A stretch of DNA of 64,000 nt. It comes from CAYTGM01 sp964437365. Lineage in GTDB: Bacteria > Sumerlaeota > Sumerlaeia > SLMS01. Position numbers and translations under genes: made by a program. This document shows positions 18,757 to 27,486 of the stretch, piece after piece. The number at the start of each line of letters is the position of its first letter. Position 1 is the stretch's first letter. The stretch is from positions 1-64,000 of the forward strand of contig CAYTGM010000002.1 in assembly GCA_964437365.1 (NCBI GenBank), read 5' to 3'. The notes under the pieces are model-generated. The model saw nothing but the letters and a program-made list of their open reading frames with translations. It was not told the origin of the DNA and made no database searches.

Positions 18757-18887
18757 GGTTAAAAAAAAGCGCCACAGCTCAATGTTGTGTGCGCTGATCC
18801 GGGTTCTCTATTGTTCGTGGGGTCCAATTGGGAAACACCGGATATTAGCTTTCGTTCCGGATGCCACCCGGAACGAAAGCGCTTTTT
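18757..18887 (+). ncRNA. Candidate small structured RNA, family unknown
   Basis: About 130 bases on the + strand with no credible open frame. Three hairpins stand in series. The first is GCGC-CACAGC (18769-18778) against GTTGTG-T-GCGC (18784-18794). The second is ATCCGG (18797-18802) against CCGGAT (18838-18843), with further inner pairs. The third is a 13-bp terminator stem (18848-18880). The extreme ends also match: AAAAAGCGC at 18764-18772 pairs with GCGCTTTTT at 18879-18887, an alternative fold to the first hairpin. The neighbouring genes both run on the minus strand, so the + strand terminator has no protein gene to serve. I could not fit it to 6S, SRP, tmRNA or a riboswitch. Confidence 0.55.
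18848..18887 (+). terminator. Rho-independent terminator of the candidate small RNA
   Basis: Perfect 13-bp stem GCTTTCGTTCCGG / CCGGAACGAAAGC with a seven-base loop, followed by GCTTTTT. The T-run is only on the + side, so it ends + strand transcripts. Confidence 0.88.
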
Positions 18888-18991
18888 ACACAGATTGTTT
18901 TTGTTGGGGCTGGTCTATAACGAAGGCCGTTCGATGAAAAAGTTCCTTCATCTCATCGACACAGTGCCATCGCTACACTATAAAGATAAGT

Positions 18992-19375
18992 TTATGATGT
19001 TTGTTTGAGTTGCTTCTGTAATGCTTCTTTTTGCTTCTGCAGTTCGTATACTTTCTCCATCGCCTGGCTATATTTTTTGTCGACTTTTTTACGTCCTTTG
19101 AAGAGCCACTGGAAAGTACGTAATAGTGAGAAAAGGGCAATGATCACGGCAAGCCCTAGAAAGACATAGCCAAGAAGATCGGCACTCAAAGGAAGGACGG
19201 ACGCCACCGATTCCTTCATCACCCAGAGGACAAAAAACACAACGGCAGAAATCCAGGAAGCTAAGGGAAACCTCGAGTAGCGATTGTCCAAAGTTGGAAC
19301 GCGGTTATCTGCAGTGAGCTGATTTATCTGTTTGTCGAGAGCGGCAATCTGCTCCATGATTTGTGTTCGATCCAT
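18992..19375 (-). CDS. Small membrane protein with coiled coils, unknown function
   Basis: I do not recognise a family. The 127 residues begin with a short coiled coil (EQIAALDKQINQL). Two transmembrane helices follow near residues 39-56 and 66-85, then a basic segment (KGRKKVDKK) and a second coiled coil rich in Glu, Lys and Gln to the end. The basic stretch after the second helix suggests that both ends face the cytoplasm. Codon use looks like that of the neighbours. The stop lies about 100 bases from the candidate small RNA, tail-to-tail. A gap of 50 bases separates it from the DJ-1 gene upstream. Confidence 0.7.
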   Translation of the reverse strand: MDRTQIMEQIAALDKQINQLTADNRVPTLDNRYSRFPLASWISAVVFFVLWVMKESVASVLPLSADLLGYVFLGLAVIIALFSLLRTFQWLFKGRKKVDKKYSQAMEKVYELQKQKEALQKQLKQTS

Positions 19376-19428
19376 GAAGTATCCTTTCGGAAGTATTGAA
19401 GGCTCAAGGTGCTGACTTTTTCAATATC

Positions 19429-20001
19429 TCAATCATCTTGATTTGTACCTTGATGAAACACAATCGAATTAGCAATCTCTTCAGCAACTTCTTTTGACTT
19501 GATCGCCTCGATCAGAGCAAGAGCGAATGGGATCGCTGTGCCGACCCCACGACTGGTGATAATGCGACCGTCTTCGACAACCTCTTCCCGAAGGACCTCG
19601 ATTCCATTCCCCCTGAGTTCTTCCTCGACAGCTGGAAAGCACGCCATTCGCTTCCCAGCACAAATTCCAGAGGCAGCAAGGATTGTTGGGGCAGCACAAA
19701 TAGCAGCTGTCAGCTTTTCTTCACTAAAGTTCGTTCGAACTAGATCAAGCAGTGCCATATTCCTTTTCAGCTCCTTGACTCCTGGCCCACCAGGAAGGAT
19801 TAAGCCTTCAAGTTTCTCCGGTTCGATGTTTGAAAGAAGCACATCAGCCGTGATCTCGATCTCGTGAGATCCCGTGACCTTCAGCTCATTATCCTTCACC
19901 GAAGCCACGATGATATCTATTCCCGCGCGCCTGAGGAGGTCTACAACAGTGATCGCTTCCGTTTCTTCAAAGCCGTCTCCAATCGGAATAAGAAAGCTCA
20001 T
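19429..20001 (-). CDS. DJ-1/PfpI superfamily protein (YajL/ThiJ type)
   Basis: A 190-residue protein of the DJ-1 clade. It has GFEETEA with the conserved Glu near residue 15, the LILPGGPGV loop, and the nucleophile elbow AAICAAPTIL. After that come KRMACFP and ITSRGVGTAIPFAL. Family members act as protein or metabolite deglycases, chaperones or redox sensors; the cysteine and glutamate needed for this chemistry are present. I prefer the ATG at 20001, which has AAGGA just upstream, to an in-frame ATG six codons earlier, since family members begin at this point. It is divergent from guaA. Confidence 0.92.
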   Translation of the reverse strand: MSFLIPIGDGFEETEAITVVDLLRRAGIDIIVASVKDNELKVTGSHEIEITADVLLSNIEPEKLEGLILPGGPGVKELKRNMALLDLVRTNFSEEKLTAAICAAPTILAASGICAGKRMACFPAVEEELRGNGIEVLREEVVEDGRIITSRGVGTAIPFALALIEAIKSKEVAEEIANSIVFHQGTNQDD

Positions 20002-20088
20002 GTTTTGATCCTTAAACACAGAGTTGCAATCATCATGGCTCTAGAGGATCGAGTATCAACGATTATCCCAGTGGGAAATTCGACCTGA

Positions 20089-20134
20089 AGCCATGAAAAA
20101 ACATAGCGCCGCGCTACTCCTGTGTTGCATGGCT
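20089..20134 (+). promoter_or_regulatory. Nested hairpin in the guaA leader
   Basis: AGCCATG (20089-20095) pairs with CATGGCT (20128-20134), and inside it TAGCG (20104-20108) pairs with CGCTA (20112-20116) around CCG. The structure ends 30 bases before the guaA start and has no T-run. It could be a leader regulatory element or an operator, but does not match a known purine riboswitch. Confidence 0.4.
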
Positions 20135-20164
20135 CTTTCGAAATGACTTGAGGAAAAGGCTTAA

Positions 20165-21685
20165 ATGATCGCGATTCTTGACTATGGTTCTCAATATACG
20201 CAATTGATTGCTCGCCGTATTCGTGGACTGGGAGTACTGGCAGAAATTTTCCCTCCCACAATTTCATTGGCAAAAGTGGGCTCTCTCAAACCCGATGGAA
20301 TTATACTGAGCGGTGGACCTTCATCTGTATATGCGAAAGGAGCCCCGAAGCTTCCTGACTGGGTTTTCGATCTGGATGTTCCTGTGCTGGGTATCTGTTA
20401 TGGCATGCAGCTGATGGCACGAGCCCTTGGCGGAAGTGTGAAAGCAAGCAAGCAGCGCGAGTACGGACTGGCAGAGATCCAGTTAAAGGGGAAAAGTAAG
20501 CTCTTCGAGTCGATCGACCGTAAAACTTCCGTCTGGATGTCTCACGGAGATAAAGTAGAAAAGATCCCTGATGGCTTTCGCACCGCAGGATCCTCTCGCA
20601 ACTGCCCGATCGCCGTTATGGCAAATACGAAAAAAGGGTATTACGGTATCCAGTTTCATCCTGAAGTTCACCACACAGACCGCGGTGATACCTGGCTGAG
20701 TAACTTCCTCTTCGAAGTTTGCAACGCACGCAAAGACTGGAAGATGAAAGATTTCGTTAAGCATGCCATCGAAACTATACGGGAAGAAGTTGGTAATCGA
20801 AGGGTTATTTCAGCGGTAAGCGGCGGAGTTGATTCTTCAGTGATGGCCGTCCTGCTTCATGAGGCAATCGGTGATCAAAGTGTCCCCATCTTCGTCGATA
20901 ACGGCCTCCTTAGAAAGAATGAAGTTGAAGCAGTTCAGGCGATGTTCAAGAAATTGAATGTTCCGCTCAAGACTCTTCGCTCAAGCAAAAGATTCCTCGA
21001 TCAGCTGAAGGGAATTGAAGACCCTGAAAGAAAGCGTCAGATTATCGGCAAAGAATTTATCGAAGTCTTTCTTCCGCACATTAAGAAAAATGATATGCTC
21101 GCCCAGGGAACACTCTACCCCGACGTTATCGAAAGCGTCTCAACAAAGGGTCCCAGCGACAAGATCAAGACACACCATAATCGTGTAGACGAAGTTCTTG
21201 CTCTTATCGAAGAGGGCCGCGTTGTTGAACCCCTGAAAGAGTTATTTAAAGATGAGGTACGCGCTGTTGGAAAACTTCTTGGAATTCCGAAAGATTTGCT
21301 CTGGAGACACCCATTCCCTGGCCCTGGGCTCGCTGTTCGAATTCTGGGCGAAGTGAACAAGCCGCGACTCGACCTGCTGCGGGAAGCTGATGCGATTTTG
21401 ATCGAAGAACTCAAATCGACCGGCCACTATGATAAGATCTGGCAGGCATTCGTGGTATTACTTCCTGTTAAAAGCGTCGGGGTAATGGGAGATTCACGCT
21501 CCTACGAAAACGTTGTTGCCGTACGATGCATCACAAGTACCGATGGGATGACCGGTGACTGGTATGACTTTCCAAAAGATGTTCTAGGCCGCATATCCAA
21601 TCGAATCATCAATGAAATTAAAGGGATCAATCGCGTGACCTATGACGTGAGCAGCAAGCCTCCCGCTACAATTGAGTGGGAATAA
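20165..21685 (+). CDS. guaA: GMP synthase (glutamine-hydrolysing)
   Basis: GuaA makes GMP from XMP, ATP and glutamine. The 506 residues contain the class I amidotransferase domain first (nucleophile in GICYGMQ near residue 79, FHPEVHHT supplying the catalytic His and Glu). The ATP-pyrophosphatase domain has the SGGVDSSV P-loop, and the dimerisation domain follows, ending in PPATIEWE as in nearly all GuaA proteins. Length is typical. GAGGAAAAGG precedes the ATG. It is a single gene with a structured leader and is divergent from the DJ-1 gene. Confidence 0.98.
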   Translation: MIAILDYGSQYTQLIARRIRGLGVLAEIFPPTISLAKVGSLKPDGIILSGGPSSVYAKGAPKLPDWVFDLDVPVLGICYGMQLMARALGGSVKASKQREYGLAEIQLKGKSKLFESIDRKTSVWMSHGDKVEKIPDGFRTAGSSRNCPIAVMANTKKGYYGIQFHPEVHHTDRGDTWLSNFLFEVCNARKDWKMKDFVKHAIETIREEVGNRRVISAVSGGVDSSVMAVLLHEAIGDQSVPIFVDNGLLRKNEVEAVQAMFKKLNVPLKTLRSSKRFLDQLKGIEDPERKRQIIGKEFIEVFLPHIKKNDMLAQGTLYPDVIESVSTKGPSDKIKTHHNRVDEVLALIEEGRVVEPLKELFKDEVRAVGKLLGIPKDLLWRHPFPGPGLAVRILGEVNKPRLDLLREADAILIEELKSTGHYDKIWQAFVVLLPVKSVGVMGDSRSYENVVAVRCITSTDGMTGDWYDFPKDVLGRISNRIINEIKGINRVTYDVSSKPPATIEWE

Positions 21686-21810
21686 AATTTTCATGCAATC
21701 GATAACCTTGTGTTTTGACGGTATTGATCAATTTGGACCGCTTCTCGATCAAAGTGGTCATATTTGATCACATTGAGCCACATATTAACCACTGGTAACG
21801 CTTACACCAA

Positions 21811-21849
21811 TGCGCAACAATTGCGCAATTCGTGCAATATTTTGCGCAA
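21811..21849. promoter_or_regulatory. Phased operator-like TGCGCAA array
   Basis: TGCGCAA occurs exactly at 21811, 21822 and 21843, spaced 11 and 21 bases, about one and two helix turns. A degenerate copy (CGTGCAA, 21831) lies between them. The middle copy is the core of the perfect 12-bp palindrome AATTGCGCAATT (21819-21830). A central CG in a palindrome is typical of LacI-family operators, and the array lies about 120 bases before a LacI-type HTH gene. Confidence 0.6.
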
Positions 21850-21965
21850 TTGCCCCAACTATGGGGCTCTTGAACCAGTCCAAAAATAGACAGGGCAATT
21901 CTGCCAAGTATGGCACAAATGTTCCTCTGCCAATCATGAACATTTGATCTAAAGGAATCATAACA

Positions 21966-22244
21966 ATGCCCAAACTCAAGAATGAAGGTGGACTCACCAT
22001 TCGAGATATCGCCCGGATCACAGGGTACAGCCGCTCGACCGTATCGCTCGCCATTAATGACAGCCCAAAGATAAATTCTGAAACGAAGAAGCTTATCATG
22101 GAGACTATCGAACGAGTTGGTTATTCACCCAACCCTGCGGCACGTGCTCTTGGAGCTCGCTCGCGCCAGGTTGTTGCTCAGAGGAAAGCTCAGGAACAGG
22201 AGCTTTCTACCCAGACGGCGATTGAACCGGGAAGTCCTGCTTAA
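21966..22244 (+). CDS. Stand-alone LacI-type HTH protein lacking the sensor domain
   Basis: The 92-residue product is a LacI/GalR DNA-binding headpiece. TIRDIARITGYSRSTVSLAI (about residues 11-30) is the helix-turn-helix, followed by NDSPKINSETKKLI and the VGYSPNPAARALGARS segment where the hinge begins. In normal family members about 270 residues of sugar-binding domain follow; here a short polar tail ends the protein. No frame of that missing domain appears downstream, so this looks like a genuine short protein, not a fresh truncation. AAAGGA precedes the ATG. The phased TGCGCAA sites upstream suggest that it regulates itself. Without a sensor domain, control would have to come from dosage or a partner. 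Confidence 0.8.
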   Translation: MPKLKNEGGLTIRDIARITGYSRSTVSLAINDSPKINSETKKLIMETIERVGYSPNPAARALGARSRQVVAQRKAQEQELSTQTAIEPGSPA

Positions 22245-22323
22245 CAGAATTCTATCAACTCTTCACAGATTCGAGGTTATCTGCCATCCTTCCTTGCAAC
22301 CCCACATTGGCAGATAATCTCAA

Positions 22324-22959
22324 CTACCTTTTACGGCTTCTCTTTCTCTTCTTAGTTAAAGCGAGAAGGTCCTTCCTCTCATAATATTTTTGGTCTGATT
22401 TTGGGGTCTCCTGTGCTGATGAGGCTGGCACTACAGAATCTGGCTTGGGGTTTCTCACTGACAATTGTTTCGAGGAAGATCTGAACGCATGAGCTATCGC
22501 AATGGCGAGAGCATCGGATTCGTGGTCATTACGAGGAGCTTTCTTCAAATCTAAGAGAATAGAAACCATCTGTTTAACCTGATCTTTCGAGGCTCGGCCC
22601 TTCCCAACAACGGACTGTTTGATTTCAAGTGGAGAGTATTCCTCTACAGCAACATCGGCGTGATAGACAGAGAGGATGGCAGCCCCGCGTCCATGAGCCA
22701 TCATGACGGCACTCCGGACGTTTTTTGCAAAGAAGATAGATTCAACTGCAACAACCATGGGCTGATACTTCTTGATCGTTGATCGGATGAGAGAACTGAT
22801 TTTCTCGAGTCTCTCCGGCATCGGAAGAGAAGTTGAAGTCACTACGCTATCGGCATGCAGAAAGCCGAGTTCTTTGCCATCTTTGACAGAAATAAGGCCT
22901 ACACCAGTGCTGGCGAGTCCGGGGTCGATGCCCATAATGATTTTTGTTTCAGCAGACAT
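22324..22959 (-). CDS. ruvC: Holliday junction resolvase RuvC
   Basis: RuvC cuts Holliday junctions symmetrically within the RuvABC complex. The 211 residues show the first catalytic Asp in MGIDPGLASTGVG (near residue 11), the Glu in VAVESIFFAKNVRSA, and the C-terminal acidic pair in NDHESDALAIAIAHAF. The protein is longer than the usual 160-185 residues because of a polar tail ending in KKRKRSRKR, which could add DNA affinity. No ruvA or ruvB gene adjoins it. The stop is 79 bases from the end of the LacI-type gene, which reads the opposite way. Confidence 0.95.
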   Translation of the reverse strand: MSAETKIIMGIDPGLASTGVGLISVKDGKELGFLHADSVVTSTSLPMPERLEKISSLIRSTIKKYQPMVVAVESIFFAKNVRSAVMMAHGRGAAILSVYHADVAVEEYSPLEIKQSVVGKGRASKDQVKQMVSILLDLKKAPRNDHESDALAIAIAHAFRSSSKQLSVRNPKPDSVVPASSAQETPKSDQKYYERKDLLALTKKRKRSRKR

Positions 22960-23118
22960 GGATGACCTGAGTAAAAATACATTCAGCTATTCAGCCGAGC
23001 TGGATAGAAGGGTTTCAATTCTGACAGAGCAGAGTCCATCGTAATATCCTTTGATCTTAGAAGGTTATTCACTTGAGACCTCCAGCACCTTTTACCAATC
23101 TGGTCGCAGGGTAAGGAT

Positions 23119-24150
23119 ATGCCGTCACTTAAGTCATACATTAAAACAATCATCATTCACCTTGGGGTTCCAGGTGCCATCTTATGGACTGTCCAAGCTT
23201 CGGCAGGTACGGTCGTTCAAGAGGATGAGCTTCTTTCAAAAGCCTCAGCCGTTCTCCAGCAGCGAGATCAGACTGCTGAGGCTGACCAGCAGCTACTTAA
23301 TATTGCTCAAGGCTTACAGAAAATTGGAACTCGAGACGCTTTAATCACCCTGTCTAAAATAGCTGAGAGAGAAACAACCGTTACTGAACTTGTGCCTGGT
23401 TGTCGTCATTTTCACGAAGTACCTGTTTACCCCTATCAGCTGGAAGCAAAGAGTGCTATCTGGTCTATACGCCATCGTTCCTGGATATCTGATCTGGAAA
23501 TGACACCCGGCAACCTAGAAAGATCCAAAAAGCTAAAACGAGTCTCTATTGAGGATATCGGCTCGCCTGAGCTTGCAGCCTCGCTCGAATTCCTCAAAGA
23601 CATCGATGAGGCTGATGCGAATGAACTACTAGGGCTTCTTGATATCGAAGAGAAACAACAAATTAGTCTCGCAGATGACTATCTCTATCTCGCCTTGCTT
23701 GAGCGTTCAGGGGCTGATCCAACGACTCTGGAATGTAAGAACTACAGTATTGCTGCTTTGACCTGGTTCTATACAAAATGGCCTTTCAAAGACGAGCAGA
23801 GATTACAAGATTTCCTGAATGCAGGGCGGAAGGATCCAAGACTTTCCTCACTGGTAAACCTCTACCACGTGTCGCTCGCCCCATCCGAATCAACGGCAAA
23901 AATATTAGAAGAAAAGCAGGCAGATGGGGCACTTCTCCTCGCTCAAGATAAAAGTGGCGAAATGACCGATCAGCTGCTCCAGATTATCAAAGATTCAAGT
24001 TACGAAGAGAAAATTCGGATTAGAGCAGTCCTCGCAATGATGCTTCAAGATACCGTTTCAGGTAAGAAAGCTCTCCGTCAAATGGCAATGAGCTCAGGGA
24101 CTTTACCCGCTTCTATTCAGGAGGAGGTTCATTCCTGGTGTTCAAATTGA
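23119..24150 (+). CDS. Secreted helical protein, unknown function
   Basis: I do not recognise a family. The 343 residues begin with a signal peptide (hydrophobic core about residues 9-26, QASAG cleavage region). The mature part is almost wholly helical, with several short repeats of the HEAT or Sel1 kind, for example IGTRDALITLSKIAE and SYEEKIRIRAVLAMMLQD. Two cysteines and a histidine-rich PGCRHFHE segment lie near residue 92. It overlaps the next gene, a secreted carboxypeptidase, by 13 bases, so the two should be translationally coupled. A role as a partner or scaffold of that peptidase is possible but not shown. Confidence 0.75.
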   Translation: MPSLKSYIKTIIIHLGVPGAILWTVQASAGTVVQEDELLSKASAVLQQRDQTAEADQQLLNIAQGLQKIGTRDALITLSKIAERETTVTELVPGCRHFHEVPVYPYQLEAKSAIWSIRHRSWISDLEMTPGNLERSKKLKRVSIEDIGSPELAASLEFLKDIDEADANELLGLLDIEEKQQISLADDYLYLALLERSGADPTTLECKNYSIAALTWFYTKWPFKDEQRLQDFLNAGRKDPRLSSLVNLYHVSLAPSESTAKILEEKQADGALLLAQDKSGEMTDQLLQIIKDSSYEEKIRIRAVLAMMLQDTVSGKKALRQMAMSSGTLPASIQEEVHSWCSN

Positions 24151-25844
24151 GAACTGTTTTAGCTTTTTCTATTTGTACTCTCAGCTGGATCCAGGCGGGA
24201 GCGCAAACACCGTCGCAGATAACACAGGCCGGACTTGGATATCCTGTACCCTCAACCGTGAACTCATTAACTCCAGTGGCAGGGTTTCGGTCATTCGATT
24301 CTCTAAACGCGCGCTTCATGGACCTTGCCCTGACGAACTCACACGTGACGATGGAAGTCGTTGGAAGTTCAGTGAAAGGTCGTGACATCCTTGCTTACCG
24401 TTTTGCAGGTATAGACGGGATTGATCACGAAGGGATTTCGCTTTCAGCCGCAATGATAAACGGGTCGATTCATGCCCGCGAGTGGGCAAGTCCTGAAGTG
24501 GCCGCCGCTCTTTTTGAATGGATGGCTGAGGAAAAAGATGCAACCCCGCTCGCAAAGTATATCCATGAATCAATGGAAGTAGTTATTCTACCAATTTCTA
24601 ATCCTGATTCACTTTCTTACACTCATCAGAACCACGATATGACCTATGGAGGATCCGCTTCTGGTAGTGGAGGTCGTGATGGAAGAATGCGTCGCAAGAA
24701 TTTGCAGAATACGGATGAAGACTTCAGTACAACCGGCGACTATCTGAATGGAGTCGATTTGAATCGCAACCATTCCTTCGGGTTCGGGTCTGGATCGAGT
24801 GCCTCACCGACGAACACACTGTACCACGGTCCATCCGCTGGATCAGAACCGGAAAGTCAGGCGATCTATGCAGCTGCCGCCCTGCTTGATGAGTCAAGGA
24901 TCAGGTATTACGTAGATATCCACAGTTTCAGTCAGCTCTACTATGTCATCGAAGATGGAACGAGCGGACGCGATGCTGCCACGGGTGAGTGCTATAATTT
25001 CATGTCGACAATCACGCAGGGAGTCTCCGGTCGCTTTTATTCCTCCATGGTGTCAGACCTTGATACGCAGGCAGTTGGGGCAACCGACGAATACTTCACT
25101 GGTACCTACCAGAGTATGAGCTATACGCTCGAGATCCGGCCGACCTCTGGGACAAACGGGTTCATCCTCCCGAATTCTGAAGTAGAAGAAACCCGGGAAG
25201 AATTGCTCGCCGCTCTGCAGGGCGGACTCTACTATAGTTCCGGACCATCCGCCGTGACCGACGTTAGAATTTATAACACGACTCTGGAGGCATCTCCCAC
25301 CAGTCCGCTTGTCTATCACGCACAATTGATTTACGATGAATTGACTGGTGAACGGAACTTCGAACTCATTATCGACGAAGCTCTGGATAATTCATCAACT
25401 TACCACGTTGTGGTTCGCTTCAACAAACCGATGCGGCTCTTGAATGAGGGAATCCCCGATTTTTTCCCTGGCATTTCTGGCTCTAATTCGTCTGTTCAGT
25501 TTGTCGGTCTAACAGGGTCGATACCACTGGAGTATATAACCACTCCTCAAGATCCCTTTGGCAATATCGCTCATTTCACGACGGATGTCGCTCTCGCTGA
25601 GCTTGATCTCTCAGGTTTGAATATAGAAAGCGGCAATTTTCAACTGAAGATTGAAGCCACAGACGCACTTGACCGTAGCATCGATGCCAACCCGCAAACT
25701 GTCGCAGACTGGTCAGCTCAAGGATGGTTGGAGTACGAAAATGAGAACGGTCTGGATGGAATGACCGGAGGAGCCGACCTGCTTCACAGTTTGGATTATA
25801 TTAATACAGACACAGCTGTCGGTGAATTCTGGATCTGGCATTAG
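24138..25844 (+). CDS. Secreted zinc carboxypeptidase, family M14
   Basis: The 568-residue protein starts with a signal peptide (cleavage near AGAQT). The M14 metal site is clear: HAREWASPE supplies His and Glu (near residues 112 and 115) and YVDIHSFSQ the third ligand. GVDLNRN holds the substrate-binding Arg and YTLEIRPTS the general-base Glu. These enzymes remove C-terminal amino acids outside the cytoplasm. After about residue 370 comes a beta-rich domain without a known match. The GTG start at 24138 overlaps the upstream gene and is preceded by AGGAGGAGG. A TTG three codons later is the alternative. Confidence 0.92.
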   Translation: MFKLRTVLAFSICTLSWIQAGAQTPSQITQAGLGYPVPSTVNSLTPVAGFRSFDSLNARFMDLALTNSHVTMEVVGSSVKGRDILAYRFAGIDGIDHEGISLSAAMINGSIHAREWASPEVAAALFEWMAEEKDATPLAKYIHESMEVVILPISNPDSLSYTHQNHDMTYGGSASGSGGRDGRMRRKNLQNTDEDFSTTGDYLNGVDLNRNHSFGFGSGSSASPTNTLYHGPSAGSEPESQAIYAAAALLDESRIRYYVDIHSFSQLYYVIEDGTSGRDAATGECYNFMSTITQGVSGRFYSSMVSDLDTQAVGATDEYFTGTYQSMSYTLEIRPTSGTNGFILPNSEVEETREELLAALQGGLYYSSGPSAVTDVRIYNTTLEASPTSPLVYHAQLIYDELTGERNFELIIDEALDNSSTYHVVVRFNKPMRLLNEGIPDFFPGISGSNSSVQFVGLTGSIPLEYITTPQDPFGNIAHFTTDVALAELDLSGLNIESGNFQLKIEATDALDRSIDANPQTVADWSAQGWLEYENENGLDGMTGGADLLHSLDYINTDTAVGEFWIWH

Positions 25845-25853
25845 GAGTTATAC

Positions 25854-26681
25854 TTGTCGTTGCTCACATCTCTCTTTTTAAGAAATCGTCAGGAAATGAA
25901 GGAACTGATGGATCAGCCCAGCGCTGTGTCCAAAGAGGACATGGTCGGTTCTCTTGTCGGAATTGACAGGGTCAACAAACTCTTGAATGGGGCAAAACTG
26001 CAGCGCCTCTATATACGCGAAGTCTTCACCGTTCTCAAGAAACACAAGGAGCGTCACCTGCGTTTCTGTGACATTGGTACCGGTTCCGCCTTCCTGGCAG
26101 AAGTGATCGTGGATGAAGCGAAGAAAGCTGGCTTCCAGGTTCATATTGTTGCTGTCGAACTAAACCGGGATATTGCGTCATACGCTAAGAAAAAAGTTCA
26201 GAGAAATCCATCTGTCACCATTATCAATGGTGATGCTCGTGCTATACTGAAGGCGGCTGCTGCCCAGGACACCTCAGCTCACACTGAAGAACGTGTGGAA
26301 GATGCTGCTATCGCCAGAAGCGGCAAATATGACTTCATCACTTCAACTCTGTTTCTTCATCACTTTGATGAAAAAGAGGTAACTGACTGGTTGATGTTGA
26401 TGGACTCTGCCAGCCGGTATGGTTGGCTTATAAATGATCTTGAGAGGAATGTTTTTGCTCTGCTCGGTATCAAGGCAGTTGGGCGGATGATAAGCAAGAA
26501 CAGGGTCTTCCTGCATGACTCTGCTCTCTCGGTGAAGCGCAGCTATACCGAAAAAGAGTGGAGAAAGATCGCCGCGAGAGTTGCCGGAAAGCATGCAAGA
26601 GTTATGGTGCACTGGCCCTGGCGAGTCATGATTCTGAGGTTAAATCACCAGAAAAAAAACAGGAAGCGTTCTGCGTCTTAG
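25854..26681 (+). CDS. Class I SAM-dependent methyltransferase
   Basis: A 275-residue protein starting at a TTG with GGAG at good distance, only nine bases after the carboxypeptidase stop. The SAM site is FCDIGTGSAFLAEVI (near residue 71), then VAVELNRDIA, INGDARAIL and a DFITSTLFLHHFD segment typical of methyltransferases acting on small molecules. The C-terminal region is basic (NHQKKNRKR). The substrate is unknown. The stop overlaps the convergent HAD gene by four bases. Confidence 0.85.
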   Translation: MSLLTSLFLRNRQEMKELMDQPSAVSKEDMVGSLVGIDRVNKLLNGAKLQRLYIREVFTVLKKHKERHLRFCDIGTGSAFLAEVIVDEAKKAGFQVHIVAVELNRDIASYAKKKVQRNPSVTIINGDARAILKAAAAQDTSAHTEERVEDAAIARSGKYDFITSTLFLHHFDEKEVTDWLMLMDSASRYGWLINDLERNVFALLGIKAVGRMISKNRVFLHDSALSVKRSYTEKEWRKIAARVAGKHARVMVHWPWRVMILRLNHQKKNRKRSAS

Positions 26682-27466
26682 TTCAGAACATCCATGAGAT
26701 GTATAAAGGAACTCAACTCGATAGTTTCAGGTCCCTCTACGGAGATTGGCTCCATCTCTCTGTACCAGGTTTGCGGATGGGGGATATAGACAGTCCGAAG
26801 TCCGGCCTTCTTCGCCTGATTGATATCTGACTTCGGGGAGTTCCCAACCATCACGGTTTTCTTTGGATCGAGATTGTATTTTGACAAGACACCTTCATAG
26901 CAGGCTACACTCTTCTGTGGAACTGCCTCGGCACCGTGAAAGATGCTTCTCAGTCCAGAACGATGCACTTTGCCCATTTGATCACCTACATGACCCTTGG
27001 TCACTATGATGGTCTTGAATTTTTCTGTCAATTCAGGGAGAAGTCCAAGAACACCTGGACGCCAGACAATCGGATGTTGCTTAAGAAACTTGATCCAATT
27101 CTGGCCTTGTTTGTACATGCCTCCAACGTAGTGGCGATCTCCAATTCTTGCTGCAAGACATCTGATCGTCATCAAATACGAGGCGCCATAGCTGTCATAA
27201 CCAAACCCCATCCGAGGGATATTAATTCCTTCCCAATGATTTAAGATAGACAAGGTTGCATCATCACAGTGTCCATACAAACGACCCTGACGGCAAAGCC
27301 ATTCAATGGAGGTCAGAAAGAAAATGTTATTTTCCCATAAAGTATCATCAATGTCTAACAGAACAGCTTCCACATCTTCGAAGGCTTCCTCCGGTGTCTG
27401 TGTCACCTGGTAATACTGGTGATTGAGCATCTGGAGATACTTAAGTGCTTTAAAGACTTCAACCAT
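26678..27466 (-). CDS. HAD-superfamily phosphatase
   Basis: A 262-residue HAD hydrolase. The nucleophile motif is LLDIDDTLW near residue 37, a threonine-containing IIVTKGH serves as motif II, and MVGNSPKSDINQAKKAGL is motif IV with the Mg2+-binding acid residues. A helical cap lies between motifs I and II, as in subfamily I enzymes such as phosphoglycolate phosphatase. The substrate is unknown. It lies 20 bases downstream of the heptose phosphatase/nucleotidyltransferase gene on the same strand, so both may be expressed together and a sugar phosphate is a reasonable guess. Confidence 0.87.
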   Translation of the reverse strand: MVEVFKALKYLQMLNHQYYQVTQTPEEAFEDVEAVLLDIDDTLWENNIFFLTSIEWLCRQGRLYGHCDDATLSILNHWEGINIPRMGFGYDSYGASYLMTIRCLAARIGDRHYVGGMYKQGQNWIKFLKQHPIVWRPGVLGLLPELTEKFKTIIVTKGHVGDQMGKVHRSGLRSIFHGAEAVPQKSVACYEGVLSKYNLDPKKTVMVGNSPKSDINQAKKAGLRTVYIPHPQTWYREMEPISVEGPETIELSSFIHLMDVLN

Positions 27467-27486
27467 ACTGTTAACATTCCCGTTGA

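Noticed and set aside
21910..21924. Sigma54-like promoter (TGGCAC then TTCC) before the mini-LacI gene
   Set aside because: The -12 element has CC instead of the near-invariant GC, so it is not a convincing sigma54 site.
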